NCBI GenBank assembly: GCA_019843655.1
Contig: JACDQD010000005.1
Location: 310,001-374,000, forward strand
DNA length: 64,000 bases
From: Lethocerus indicus
Taxonomy: Eukaryota > Arthropoda > Insecta > Hemiptera > Belostomatidae
Direction of reading: 5' to 3'
In this document: positions 22,398 to 34,904 of the stretch, piece after piece
Layout: each line of letters opens with the position of its first letter
Numbering within the stretch: the stretch's first letter is position 1
The notes under the pieces: model-generated
Database searches by the model: none
What the model saw: only the letters and a program-made list of their open reading frames with translations
What the model was told of the DNA's origin: nothing
Program-made: the position numbers and the translations under genes

Positions 22398-22532
22398 ACC
22401 GGCGATGATCTCATTCAGAAATTGGGGCTCAACATATCGCCCTCGCCGTCGGCGTCGCTCCGCCCTCCCAAAACGTTGTTGTATGCGGCGGAATCGAAGA
22501 CGGCGGAACGACGTAAAATTAATTTGCCGTAG
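22398..22532 (+). CDS. Orphan exon-like segment inside the ATXN1 intron (unrecognised)
   Basis: After the pyrimidine tract and acceptor CATTTTTTCCTCCAAG, an open frame of 44 codons reads TGDDLIQKLGLN, then Ser/Pro-rich ISPSPSASLRPPK, then LLYAAESKTAERR, and stops at TAG 22530-22532. A possible donor, CGAC|GTAAAA, at 22513 would make it an internal exon instead. Base composition and third-position G/C resemble the confirmed exons and differ from the surrounding AT-rich or R1 sequence. I do not recognise the family. It could be a relic exon, an alternative last exon that would end ataxin-1 within AXH, or chance. Confidence 0.3.
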   Translation, partial: TGDDLIQKLGLNISPSPSASLRPPKTLLYAAESKTAERRKINLP

Positions 22533-22594
22533 TCATTAATTTAATCCGAGGTGAAATACACGGAGGGGGGGGCCTCATCCTTATATCATACATA

Positions 22595-22805
22595 AGACCT
22601 ACAGTCGAATCCAAATTTTAGTGTTGAAAATACCTCGAAATAATAGCTTGAAAAACGTTCCTGTAGCCCCCCGGATACGCGTCAAAAGCTTCTTCTTTAT
22701 CGCGCAGGAAAGCCGGTAATAAAAATGTTTTTTGTCACGTTTTTGCCCCGAAAACCCCTTCAAATACGGCAAATCCAACGCCACCGAATTGGTCAATAAA
22801 AGGTG
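22595..22805. repeat. Diverged copy of the dispersed family
   Basis: TGTAGCCCCCCGGATACGCG TCAAAAG and CAGGAAAGCCGG, then unique AT-rich sequence. Confidence 0.5.
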
Positions 22806-22839
22806 AAAAACTATTTTAAAATATCCGCTCTTTGGCCCG

Positions 22840-23375
22840 CGATTAGTTGGAATACCGTAGGTTTTTTTGTCTTTCTGTCTCCACGGCCGGGAAGAGACAC
22901 GCGGCCAAAGTGCCGCTACTGAAGACGGGGCCGAAACCCCGGTTCTAGCAAAAGACCGAACCGGCGAAAGGAGAAGAGAAACGCACGAAATCTACAGTAT
23001 TAAAATTAATTGTCTGTTCCCCTATTACCGGTTACCATCCCCTAGCCCATGTTATATCCGAGTTATCAGTTTTTAAAATTGTTATTTATCCCATTGCTTG
23101 ATAATTGCCGTTTTAGTAGCTACCTCCGGCCTGATTGTATTATCCTTATCCTTATCGTAGTTGCCGGTACGAAACTCTCAAATAATAATAAATAAACGGT
23201 GATAAAAATTAATTTAACATGCCCATTATGTGATTCTGCGAGGGGTTGGAATAACGTAGACTTTGTTGTATTTCTGTCGCCTGTCGCCGGTTCGGTCTTT
23301 CGCTAGACCGGTTTCGGCCGCTCCACCCGTCTTCAGTAGCGCTGTGTCAGTCTTGTGGTAGTTGTCATTTTTGTC

Positions 23376-23432
<57 letters not shown>

Positions 23433-23480
23433 GCAGAAGAACGTAAAATCTAACGCTTCATTCGATACTCTTCCGAGCGC
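22840..23480. repeat. Two R1 elements, the second with a TA run as spacer
   Basis: First: TTGGAATACCGTAGG ... GGTTCTAGCAAAAGACCGAA at 22848-23000. Second: tail TTTAACATGCCCATTATGTG at 23213, arm CTTTCGCTAGACCGGTTTCG, then a TA run 23379-23429 followed by GAGGCAGAAGAACGTAAAAT. Confidence 0.7.
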
Positions 23481-24820
23481 TTAATTATGTTTTTCGCGCA
23501 CGAAATTTGACGCAGATTCTCGGATCCGTCTTTCGAAACGGGTAAAAATCGAAGACGGACCGAAAAAAACGTTCAAGAAAAGCGTTAACGGTACATTCGG
23601 GTAAGTGAACAAACACGAGGCTACAAAAAAAAAACCGTAGATTGAATACACTTATTTCGAGGAAATAGATACTTGACGCGTATTTCCTAGTCGACGGTAC
23701 TTCCGATTGGGGTACAATTTGTGGGTACAACACGGTTGTACCGTCGTCCATAATAGGGGGTCGTCATCGGTCCCTTTCCCCTCTCGTGGGGGGGGGTGAG
23801 AAAGGGTGAGATATAAGAGGCATTGTATAGACGACACCGTTGACAGTGCGAAGGATGATGCTGGCAGTAAGTAATTGAGTAATTCCTCCCCATTACGGGC
23901 CCCGGAACCCTTTCACCCCTTCGTCAATTACAGAGTAGAGCTTTGGACGATAAAAACGATACGCTTATAATTCCAATCCAGAGCCCCAATCCGCGATCAG
24001 TAGAACGTTTCGAAGGGCAGACAGGATGTACTTTGGAGGAAGGACATCCGCTCTCATTAATTGTCCTCGTCCTTTCTAATAAATTCAATTATAATATACA
24101 AGACTTATTGGTGGGAAAAGGAAAAGAAAAGGTGGACTTTAGTCCTGTGCGGTAAGAAGACGTCCTGTGAAGAAGACACGGAGGACCCAACACCGATTGG
24201 GCTCCGCGGTTGGACGAATATCAAGTTTGTGGCAGTAATTTGTCTTCAGTAGCAGAGGGCAGTATCTCTCCGCTCTTTGGAAACTGTCAAATAGTTGTAT
24301 CGCGTTTGAAACTCGTCGAAAACACTTTCGGGGCTGAAAGTCAACGCCGAGAGAAAGTTTCGGACTTGGACCGAGAGCGGTAGACAGGTGTTCTGTCCGT
24401 CTGTCTATCTGTGTCTGTTGAGAACTGTGAGATTGAGAATGGGGAGGGATAAAGGAGGGAGGGATAAAGAGGGAGGGATAAAGGGGGAGGGATAAAGGGG
24501 GAGGGATAAAGAGGGAGAAGAGCGAGAGGGCGATGCACCTCGTGACGCGTTCCCTTCTGCAAGGTCAGGAATGCAAGGTTAGATCCCCCCCCCCAACCCC
24601 CCCAACCTTGTGTTATGACTTCACTAGAATTTTTGCGCTTATTGCGCCGTCTCCTCTATTCCATTTCCTTTTTTCCAGATTTATCCTTTCTTTTTTCCGG
24701 CCGTTCCTAACGAGCGTTCCGACCTAGGATACGTCCATTCACCCTGAGAATTGCGCCCCCCCCGCCCCCGCCGGAATTTCTAACCGGTGAATTCCATTCA
24801 AGAATTTTCAGTAAGTCCAA
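23480..24820. other. Unique intronic stretch with one minisatellite
   Basis: Several short open frames (23943-24155, 24533-24727) lack splice signals. Nothing recognised besides 24441-24519. Confidence 0.4.
24441..24519. repeat. 14-15-bp minisatellite GGGAGGGATAAAG
   Basis: Five units of GGGAGGGATAAAGG or its one-base variants. Confidence 0.9.
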
Positions 24821-25090
24821 AATACCTGTTCTGTTGATTTCGCGCTGTTCGCCAAACCGGGATTTTTCGGCCGCTCGTCTTCAGTAGCGGTGTCGGTCAC
24901 ACTTTCGGCACTCTTTTGCGTGCCGAATACACAACTGACAGAGTGGCGTTGGGACGAGGCCACCGGGAGAAACATCCAGAGTGCCCAATAGTGACTACTG
25001 AAGACGGGGCGGCGAGCGTCCGCAAAATCCCGGTCTAGCGAAAGACCAAACCGGCGATAGTAGACAGAGACACCATAAAACCTACAGTTT
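24820..25090 (-). repeat. R1 hairpin element
   Basis: Tail AAAATACCTGTTCTGTTG, arm CTCGTCTTCAGTAGCGGTGT, spacer 24900-24980, inverted arm AATCCCGGTCTAGCGAAAGA, end CACCATAAAACCTACAG. Confidence 0.7.
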
Positions 25091-25499
25091 TATTAAATTG
25101 TTCGAATTTCCCACATCTCCGCCAGTAAAGTTGTATTTAGTTGAATTGTAATTGTTTTTTGTGCGCGGAAGGTGTATAGGGGGTGGTGGTGGAGGGGTTG
25201 AAGGGGGTTGGGGTTGCCCCGTTTTTTTGTAATTCAGTCATAATGGGGGAGTCGCGATAAGGGATGAGCGATAAGGGATGGAAATATGCGGGGCTGAAGA
25301 ATGCGGCTCTTCGGTGTAATTAAAGCGACAGAGTCCTTACTTTTTTTAATTAATACAAAACGCTAGGGGGTGGGGCCCTCCCCCCCCCGAGTGTGACGGA
25401 CAAATTGGACGGAAAGTAATTTCGTCCGATGAAAACGGGCGAAAATAAAGTAAATTGTACGAAGTATCAAACCGGCTTAAGTTGAAAACTACAGTTTTT

Positions 25500-26765
25500 T
25501 ATTAGTCTAACATACCTGTTTACTGTCTCGCCGGTTCGGCGTTTCGCCAGACCGGTTTTGCGGCCGCTCGCCCCGTCTTCAGTAGCGGTGTCAGTCACTT
25601 TGTATCACTGCCAAAAAAAAAAAAAAAATACACAGTCCCTCATTGTAGGAATTCCAGTGTCCTACTGAGGTAAAGGGTTGTACAATTTATACCCTCAGAA
25701 TAAAAGACAGTAAATAGTCTTTTAATACCGTAGATTTGGTGTGTTTCTGTCTACTCTCCTGGCTGGTTTGGTCAGTGGGCAGTGAGGGGTGGGCCCCCTG
25801 AAAAACATCCCCAAAGTGCCAAAAGTGACTGACACACCGCTACTGAAGACGGGGCGAGCGGCCGGTGAAACCGGTCTAGCGAAAGACCGAACCGGCGAGA
25901 GGAGACAGAAATGTACCATAAAGTGTGTAATATAAATGAGTTATACCGTAGATTTCGTCGTGTGTCTCTGTCTCCTCCTCTCGCCGGTTCGGTCTTTCGC
26001 CAGACCGGGGGTTTTCGGCCGCTCGCCATCTTCAGTAGCGCTGTGTTAGAGTCACTTTGGGGATGTGTTTTCAGGGGCCCACCCTCACCGCCCACTGTCA
26101 CTGTGTCACTTGTACCCCCACTGTAATAAGAGCGGCCGCGAAACCGGTCTGGCGAAAGACCGAACCGGCGGGAGGAGGAGACAGAAACACGCGAAATCTA
26201 TAGAAGGACAACGGTTATAGCGCGGTGAGGATGACCGGAAAAAAAAACATCCAAAGTGCCAAAAGTGACTCTAACACAGCGCTACTGAAGATGGGGCGAG
26301 CGGCCGCAAAACCGGTCTGGCGAAAGACCGAACCGGCGGGAGGAGAGACAGAAACACCGCAAACCCTACGCTATTCCAACCCCTAGCAGACACACGCCAT
26401 TCACCATTGTCTTCCCTTCCTAACAGTGCGTCCGAACCGGTTTCGCCAGACCGGTTTCTGCCGCCTATTTCACCTGTACCGTCGGCAATAAATATAAGCG
26501 CTAAACAGTCGGATAGAATGTCAGATAGAAGGACAACTCTTGTCCTTCTATAGATTTCGCGTGTTTCTGTCTCTCCTACCGCCGGTTCGGCCTTTCGCCA
26601 GACCGGTTTTGCGGTCCCATCTTCAGTAGGTACAAGTGGCACGGTGGTGGCAGTGAGGGTGGGCCCCCCACTGAAAACATCCCCAAAGTGCCGACAAGTG
26701 ACTGACACAGCGCTACTGAAGACGGGGCGAGCGGCCGGTGAAACCGGTCTAGCAAAATTCGTCCA
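25500..26765. repeat. Dense R1 cluster (at least seven arms)
   Basis: Arms near 25530-25600, 25725-25770, 25840-25910, 25950-26040, 26110-26180, 26270-26370 and 26540-26620 in both directions, with a poly-A/ACACAGTCCCTCATTGTAGG segment at 25615-25700 that recurs at 36675-37000. Several elements were inserted into one another. Confidence 0.8.
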
Positions 26766-26784
26766 GACAGACGAATTTTTCAAT

Positions 26785-26935
26785 TACTCTCTGTTCACAG
26801 TTTGACCGCCAAGTTAAATCGCTAAACTTTCATTATTTTTGTGAATATTGTTCAACAATGAAAATACTCGTGTATAAAACGCCTCCCTTATTTGTACTGA
26901 CCCTAAACTATCGGCTGTCGCATGGTTTTTTTTGG
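26785..26935. mobile_element. Diverged copy of the 165-bp MITE
   Basis: TATTGTTCAACAATGAAAAT, TTTGTACTGACCCTAAACTA TCGGCTGTC is the reverse complement of the inside of 44471-44635. Ends are decayed. Confidence 0.65.
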
Positions 26936-28250
26936 TTTTTTTTAATAGGGTTGTCGCGAAATTCAACCCTATATTGAGACCGAAATCGATGTAGAATATT
27001 CGATACTCTCGATTGTATCGAAACTCTCTATTGATTGAAATGCAATAACGAAAATACGACGAGGCCGGTGGTGGTAGAAATTGGTAAAAGGGCTCGGACC
27101 AGCGGTGGTAATGCGATACGCCAAATGGACTTTAATTAAGTTAAAGTACGATCCATTTTTCCTTTTTTTCCCCTTTACCGAGGCCTAATGGAAGGGCCCG
27201 AATATAGGCCAATTCCCGATATTCGGGAAGCCACCCCCAACCACCCAAAAAAAATTATTAGAAATCGAAATTTAATTCTCAGTGTCTGTGACGCTACACC
27301 CTCCGCAATAATAATTGGAGATCAGATTGGGCGATAGAGCGAAGTTAAGTCCGACTTGAAATTGGGGACGGCCTAAGTAGAATTCGAATTTTTCGTTACA
27401 CCCTTTATATTCCGTTACATCAATATTGAGCGCGACAAAAAAGTCCCCGTTTACGGATTTACAACTGCCTCTGTAAAGTACCTCTTACTGTCCTCTCCCT
27501 ACGTGGAGTAGTACAAATTTTAATAAGATACGAATAACTCAATGACTCTCAATTACATTGTAAACCTTTTTTGTAGGTTCGTGATATTTCTGTCTCGCTG
27601 CGGTTTGGTCTTTTCCTAGACCGGTTTTGCGGCCGCTCGCCACCTTCAGTAGCGCTGTTACGGTCACTGTCAGCACTTTGGATGTTTAAACCTTTTTTTT
27701 TCTCCAAGTTCTTTTCAGTCTGGGAGGGAGGGGAGGGGTTCTATGCCCCCCACCTCAACCCCAGAGCTCTCGGATATTCGTGTACTCGAAAAATAAAATC
27801 GAAACCTAATAATAATAAAAAACACAAGGGTGACGATAAGGAAACAATTTCTCGGTATCGGTGGGATTGGGGTCGTCGTGATAAACTGCAGTACAACTCT
27901 GATAAGGGTTATCAGGCACCCCCACCCCCAGCCACCCTACTATATCGGCGGGCTGATCGGAAAATCGATCGGAATTTGAAAAAAAAAAAAACGATTTTCC
28001 CCCAGGGTTTTTCACGACCTACCCCAATTTGCCGGCCGGTTGGCGAATAGACGAATCGATTTATTACAATTTTTTTTTTTTTTTTTGATGACTGAACTGT
28101 CACTGTCCGTGCCTGTACCGTCTCTGAACACTTTAATTTCGTTACACCCTCTATTTGTTTAAGTTGAACTCCAACAAAGTGAACTTTGTTAGGGGCGGGC
28201 GGCCGTGGCGCCATCTAACGGTGACCTTGCCTCACTACGCGGAAAGAGAG
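26935..28250. other. Unique intronic stretch, one R1 arm inside
   Basis: Poly-A/T runs at 27979 and 28072. CACCCTTTATATTCCGTTAC (27399) and its relative near 28140 are local words only. Confidence 0.4.
27575..27690. repeat. R1 single arm
   Basis: TAGGTTCGTGATATTTCTGT, TTTTCCTAGACCGGTTTTGC, CACCTTCAGTAGCGCTG, CACTTTGGATGTTT. Confidence 0.7.
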
Positions 28251-28252
28251 AG

Positions 28253-28309
28253 TACTACTGCTACTACTACTACTACTACTACTACTACTAATAGTACTAT
28301 TACTACTAC
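28253..28309. repeat. CTA trinucleotide repeat
   Basis: CTACTACTACTACTACTACT with a short imperfect continuation. Confidence 0.95.
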
Positions 28310-28889
28310 CGTGTTACTCCCCGGCCCCGTTTTAATACTCTGATTATCTCCCTTTCTCCCTCTCCCGGTCCCTTTATCCCTCTCCCTCTTTCTCCCTCTT
28401 TCTCCCTCTCTCTCTCTGGACACGGTTGACGAGTACAGCGCCATCTAGGGCCGGTACGTACCAACTAACTGTGCCCCTCCCGGAATGCCCGGAATGCGGA
28501 CGGCTGGAGAAGAATAAAATTTAATTTTATTAATGCTCTGTCCGGAAATTCTGTCCGGGACAGTTCTGCAGATATCGGAATGTTTGGAAAACAACATATT
28601 CGGAAAAAAGTTCGGTTGCGATACGTCAATTTTACACGCCTCAGAATTATATAGGCCGTTTTGATGGTACAATTTTTTTCGAAAAGCCAAAAATGCCGAA
28701 CCAAGTCCGGTTTGCTCGGGTTTAAAACCGGAGATTTCGATCTCGAAGAGAGAGAGAGAGAACCGGGCCCGGTCGTAGGCCGTCCGATTGAAACGGTAGT
28801 AGAAAATAATTTTTTGACTTTTCGAAATTTCAAAAATTTACCGATTTTTCGCCTCTTCTTTCTCACTTTGGGACCTCTCATTTTTGGAT

Positions 28890-29595
28890 GATTTTTAAGC
28901 CTAAAAACCGCTTTTTTAGGCCGAAACAAAGCCGTTTCGGGCCGATTTTCAGGCTAAAAACCGCATTTTTGGGCTTTTTTTGTGTCTTAAAACCCCATTT
29001 TTTGGCCTAAAAATCGCATTTTCGGGCCGATTTTTAGCCTAAAAAACCGCATTTTTAGCCTGAAAAACCGCATTTTTGGCATGTTTTTGTATCTTAAAAC
29101 CCAAATTTTTGGACTAAAAATGGCATTTTTTGATCTGAAAATCGCATTTTTCGCCCGATTTTCCGCCTAAAAACCGCATTTTTGGCCTGAAAAACAGCAT
29201 TTTTGGGATGTTTTTGTCTTTAAAAACCCCATTTTTTGGCCGATGTTGCCCCTAAAAAACGCGATTTCGGCCCATTTTGGGTCTTAAAACCGCAATTTTG
29301 TGTCGATTTTGCGCCTAAAAAGCGCTTTTTGGGGCCGATTTTCAGCATTTTTGGGCTTTTTTTGTGTCTTAAAACCCCATTTATTGCCAAAAAAAAACCG
29401 CATTTTTGAGCTGATTTTGCGCATAAACAGCATTTCTGGGCCTAAAAACTGCATTTTTGGTCCTAAAAACAGCATTTTTTGGCCAATTTTGCCCCTAACC
29501 AACGCAATTTTGGACCTAAAATTCCGCCTAAAAACCGCATTTATGAGCTAATATTGTGCCTGAAAACCGCATTTTTGCACCTAAAAACGTTGTGA
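28890..29595. repeat. Satellite block in the opposite orientation
   Basis: CCTAAAAACCGCATTTTTGG and GCCGATTTTGCGCCTAAAAA variants repeat every ~28-32 bp; reverse complement of the units at 6945-7745. Confidence 0.88.
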
Positions 29596-29599
29596 TCAA

Positions 29600-30037
29600 T
29601 TCTGACCTAATTTTCGATTTTTCGGCTCTCATTTCAGGGGCAAGTGTCAACTCAATTGGGGGGGGGGACCACTTTTGACAAAATACGGGTTGAAATCGGG
29701 CGACTTTTATGAAATTTCAAAAATTTTTCGATTTACGGTAAAAACCGTAGATTTTAATAGACTTATTTCGCTGAAATTCTGATACTTTTCGAACAAACCT
29801 CGTTGCAGAACTGTTGTGTGGCGAACGGATGGCGTGCCCGCTGTACCCACTTTTTTGTTAAGTAATTAGGCCGGTTTACTACACTTTGTTCCCTTTTTTT
29901 TATATGTTTGTTCTCCTCCTGTTCGTTTTATTAAAACTTCATTTTTTCCAGTCGGCAGGGCGTGGCACGTGTTGTTCGCGTGCTTATACCTGTCCGGTCA
30001 ACACTCACCTGCAAGACAAATATACATAAATACATAC

Positions 30038-30040
<3 letters not shown>
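29600..30040. other. Unique intronic stretch, nothing firm
   Basis: A mariner-C end-like word GATACTTTTCGAACAAACCT at 29779 and GGGGCAAGTGTCAACTC at 29637. Confidence 0.4.
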
Positions 30041-30096
<56 letters not shown>

Positions 30097-30138
30097 TGTA
30101 TAAGTGTAAAACTGTCGGAAAAATATGGGACAAATTAG

Positions 30139-30378
30139 TTTAACATACCCGTTTTGTGGCCTGCGAGGGGTTGGAATATACCGTAGATTTCGTGTCTTTT
30201 GCTAGACCGGTTTTCTATCTTCAGTAGCGCCAGTGTTAGAGTGTCACGAGTCGGCACTTTGGACACTTTTTTCGTGGGCCATCCGCTACTGAAGACGGGT
30301 CCGGGCGGCCGCAAAACCGGTCTAGCGAAAGACCGGACACCGGCGAGAGGAGACAGAAACGTACGAAATCTACGGTAT
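30139..30378 (-). mobile_element. R1 hairpin element
   Basis: Tail TTTAACATACCCGTTTTGTGG at the left, arm with GCTAGACCGGTTTTCTATCT, spacer, inverted arm GCAAAACCGGTCTAGCGAAA, right end TACGAAATCTACGGTATT. Target duplication not clear. Confidence 0.75.
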
Positions 30379-30664
30379 TTTTGAATGGCAATTTCATTGG
30401 GAAAGTTTCATTTTACCGAACGTCCGAAACATCCAAAATACAGAAACACCACAAACGCGAACATTTGGGAAATTTCAAATCAATTTTCGCACTTTCCCCG
30501 GGGGCAAGTGCAACTCACGTCTGTACACTTGTCTGCAATTAACCTCGATTAACCTCAGTGTATTTCGGTCTCAATTCTACTTGCTACTAAGCAGCTTTTC
30601 ACCAGTTGAAACCTCTCTTTTCTTTTCTTTTTTTTCTTTTTTTTTGACCGCCATTTCGGGTGAA

Positions 30665-30765
30665 AAACGCCCAAAAAACACGGCGCTACTGAAGATGGTG
30701 GCGAGCGGCCGAAACCGGCGAGAGAGGAGACGGAAACACAGGGAAATCTACGAATAAATTCGGGT
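30665..30765. repeat. R1 arm fragment
   Basis: CACGGCGCTACTGAAGATGG, GCCGAAACCGGCGAGAGAGG and ACACAGGGAAATCTACG. Confidence 0.6.
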
Positions 30766-30940
30766 AAATACATGCGATGAAATTGAATTAAAAGGTTTGA
30801 ATGGAACCTGAATTACCACTAAGTGGATAGTGGATAACAGAATCATTGGAGTGTGGATGTTTCTACACAATGTTTTGAGATAATAAAATTTCTCTTTTAT
30901 AGAGTAATATTTGTATGGAGGCAATGCTTTCCAATATCTG

Positions 30941-30999
<59 letters not shown>

Positions 31000-31063
31000 A
31001 TGATTGAAACCTCTAATCATTGATCGAACGGAAACCGACGGACAATATTGGGTTCGACGTTTC

Positions 31064-31386
<323 letters not shown>

Positions 31387-31449
31387 TCAGAGCGACAAGC
31401 TCTGAGACGCCTACTGAAGATGGCGAGAGGTCGAAACCGGTCTGATAAT

Positions 31450-32000
31450 TTACTGTATCGTTGCTGAATAAATTAACTACATCCTCGTAGAAGAAGATAG
31501 CGGAGAGAGAGAGAGTGATGAGAGTGAAATCCGACTTGGAATTAGCGTGATGACCGGAGAGAGTATCCGGTGAATAAATTATAATTCCAGTGAATGTCAG
31601 TGAACGGCAAACTCTTCCCTGACTAGTTTCTACCTTCGAAAATAAAAATACCTTCTCGCTTTATATAAAAAAAAAAAAAAAAAACCGGAAAAACCTTCTT
31701 CGTCGTTCAAACAATGAATTATTACCGTACAGCGCTGTACGGAATTGAACTGTAAAAATATTTAACTGAATAAACCACGCGCTCTGAGTTCAAAAAGTAT
31801 CTTGAATTTTTGGATTTTTTTCAACAAATATATGTATATATAAATTTCAATGAAAATAAATAAATGAATAAATTTCACTGTTTTACTGTCACAACTTTAA
31901 AATACAATAGACAATAAACAAGAATGTATTCGCCTTTATGTTCTCTCCCTATTTGTGTCGGGTTCGTCAATTCTCTTTTCTTTCCGTTTTTTTATCAAAT
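31450..32000. other. AT-rich intronic stretch
   Basis: A mariner-C end-like word GTTCAAAAAGTATCTTGAAT at 31788; otherwise featureless. Confidence 0.4.
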
Positions 32001-32005
32001 CAAAT

Positions 32006-32302
32006 TGTAGACAAATTGTCAAATTGTAGACCAAAAGACAAATCAAAAGACAAATTGTAGACAAATTGTAGACACATATTGTAGACAAATTGTAGACAAA
32101 TTGTAGACAAATTGTAGACAAATTGTAGACAAATTGTAGACAAATTGTAGACAAATTGTAGACAAATTGTAGACAAATTGTAGACAAATTGTAGACAAAT
32201 TGTAGACACGAGAAACAAATTGTAGACAAATTGTAGACAAATTGTAGACAAATTGTAGACAAATATTGTAGACAAATTGTAGACAAATATTGTAGACAAA
32301 TT
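32006..32302. repeat. 11-bp minisatellite ACAAATTGTAG, about 24 units
   Basis: ACAAATTGTAG is repeated almost perfectly from 32006 to 32302 with interruptions (AAAAGACAAATC at the left, ACACGAGAA near 32206). ACAATT/AATTGT gives each unit a small palindrome. Confidence 0.97.
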
Positions 32303-32919
32303 AATTGTGAAAAATGAAAAAAAAAACTCCGTCCACGGTTGAGCTCGAAGGAAGTGATTGGGGCGCAACTGAAGACCCTATAAGTGACGAAATCCTTACC
32401 GATCAATATAAGAAAAAAAAATTCTGCCCGTGTACCGGAATGACGGAATACTGACAGAGAGACGACGGGTACAGGACGGGCCGAAACCGGTCTAGCGAAA
32501 GACAGGACAAGCGAAATACCGCAATATGGAATTGTAACTTCCAAACTCGGTAGTTTTTGTCTGAGGCTTCTCGTGGCTGGCTACAGTTTTTGTACCGCTT
32601 AATAACCGGTCTACATTCAGTTCTAGACGTTTCTCGTCTCGGAAAAGACGGCTTTGAGAAAGATGATGCCGTTTATTCGATTTCCGGCTGCGATTCAGGA
32701 AAGCAGAAGAAGAATACTTTCTTCGCCGGCCTTTGGCAGGTCTTTGACCCCCCGATGCCGACAGTATAGGCAATTAGCACGGCGCCGATGCCGACAGGGC
32801 CTAACGTGGCCCACGCGAAAATACACCATTTTCATAGATAAACTCGCGAAAAATCACTAACCCCTTTATGCAATAATGTAACTAACGTTCCGATCTACTT
32901 TAAATATTCTTTTTAAGGT

Positions 32920-33655
32920 TTAGAATACCTGTTTTGTGGTCGACGAGGGGTTGGAATACCGTAGATTTCGTGACTTTCTGTCTCTCCTCTCGTTGGTTTG
33001 GTCTTTTGTTAGACCGGTTTTTGCGGCTGTTCGCCACAGTCTTCAGTAGCGCCGCTACTGAAGATGGGGCCGAAACCGGTCTGGCAAATAATGACCAAAC
33101 GAGTGAAAGGAGATACGGAATTGTAATTTCAGCGCTACTGAAGACGGGGCGAGCGGCCGCAAAACCGGTCTGGCGAAAGGCCGAAGAACCTCCCTTAATA
33201 TTTGACCGTAATACGGAATTGTAAGTTACGAAAACTCATCGATTTTTCATTGCTGAAGACGGGGCGAGCGGCCGCAAAACCGGTCTGGCGAAAGACCACC
33301 TCACCGTAATACGGACTCGTAGTTTTTCTTGGGCTTTCCGTCTGGGCTACGTTTAGTCGATTTTCGTTCTCGACTATTTCCTCATCCCGGAAAATCAGTA
33401 GATTTCGTCCGCCTCTGTCTTCAGTAGCGGATGGCGCTCGTTTTCGGCGCCTGTACTCTGTCTCTAACTGACAGGCAGTCACCGCAGCCCGAAAAACATG
33501 CTACTGAAGACGGGGCGAGCGGCCGCAAAACCGGTCTGGCGAAAGACCGAAGAACCTCCCTTAATATTTGACCGTAATACGGAATTTTAATTTCCCAACT
33601 CGTAGTTTTTTCTTAGGCTTTACTCTCGCCGGTTTGGTCTTTTGCCAGACCGGTT
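32920..33655. repeat. R1 cluster with repeated local flank
   Basis: Tail and arm at 32920-33060, inverted arms at 33055-33120, 33135-33185, 33245-33300 and 33490-33550. GAAGAACCTCCCTTAATATT follows two of the arms (33182 and 33550), showing local duplication of an arm with its flank. Confidence 0.75.
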
Positions 33656-34900
33656 TGCTCGCACTTGGCAAATAGTTTTCCGTATAATTTTCTTCGTCAA
33701 TTTTGGGGGACCGAGCCTTTTCTCCAGTTCCTATTATATTCTCCAGTCGTATTTATTTATTATTCTTACTTTTCGCACCCCCCGTCCCTTAGAGATAGAC
33801 CCGACGAGTCGGGGGTTATTTCGTCGCGATAAAACGATTAATGGCCGGTTATATATTTTCATATTTCTCTCCCGGAATCTCTCCCATTGTACCATAATGA
33901 TTGGAGAGCCGTTCTATTTTGAGCAAAATTCGCGAAAATACAATTATACGAGAATACAGTTCCAAATAATAAAAAAAATCGATCCCCCATTTCAATTTAA
34001 ACCCCCGCCCCCCGCCAACCCCGTGGAGGTCTATTTCAGAAAATAATGGATACGGGAATGGACAGTTATCTATTTATTTTGTTTTGGACAATGCCCCGAA
34101 CTGTGGGTTTTTTGGGGGCCGAAAGCTTTTCTCCGAATTGGCGGATAAAATAAAAAAATTCCTCCTATCCACCATTCGGTAACAGTCATCGACTCCGTTT
34201 TCGGTGGGTTTTTCAAAAAAAAAAATAAATAAATTATTTATCGAATCGGATGATATTGAATACATTAGAATCGGTTCGGTCAATCACGTTTTTTTTTCGG
34301 TTCGCCTTCGATTTTTTTTCCCGTTCCGGAAAAATCTGTGCTCGGAAAATCCGTGTCAAATTTTGTGTTGTGAAAAAAAAAAATTAAGTGCGCGCAATGT
34401 TGACTATGGCGTACGGCGAAGAGCTAAATAGATAAAAATTTTTGAAAAAACCCAAAATTCCCGACACTTTTTGAACAGACCTCGTATATAAGCGTCTTGT
34501 CATTGTATATTTGAGGGTATTCCTATTTTTTTGTATTTGTTGTAGATACAACACGAATTTTTTCCAACCTTGAACTCCTCCTCCTCCTCCTCCTCCTCGC
34601 TGTCGGCCTCATCCCCGGCCAGTTGAAGTTTTATCCCCCGATTTTTCTCCCCTTTTCCCGTATTATAATTACAATTTCCCGCCTCTATTTTTGGATTCCC
34701 GTTGCGCAATCTCCCGGCAGCCGGACGGCGACCGTTGCGCAACCCGGAAACCTTGACATTTAAGATCGTTTCTTAAACCGGCCGGTTCTCGTTCTGTAAC
34801 CTTTTTTTTTTCTTCTTCTTCTTCTTCTTTTTTCACCGTCTAAATAACTCCGCGTTCGGAACGGAAAATTGTCCGAATCCAAGAACGAATATATCGCCTT
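33656..34900. other. Unique intronic stretch except the 34213-34395 repeat
   Basis: A CTC-rich run (CCTCCTCCTCCTCCTCCTC) at 34578-34597 would code poly-Glu on the - strand, with no gene context. TTC repeats at 34812-34828. Confidence 0.4.
34213..34395 (+). repeat. ~180-bp repeat, partner of 37678-37850
   Basis: AATAAATTATTTATCGAATC, GATATTGAATACATTAGAAT, TCTGTGCTCGGAAAATC in the same order in both. Confidence 0.85.
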
Positions 34901-34904
34901 ATCA

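Noticed and set aside
32000..32544. 200-codon frame with repeated Leu-Ser-Thr-Ile-Cys-Leu-Gln-Phe-Val-Tyr-Asn
   Set aside because: It is the 11-bp minisatellite on the - strand; 11-bp units cycle through all frames and give a 33-bp peptide repeat without coding meaning.
34500..34742. Acidic - strand frame with eight Glu
   Set aside because: The Glu run is a CTC repeat; no splice context or neighbouring exon.
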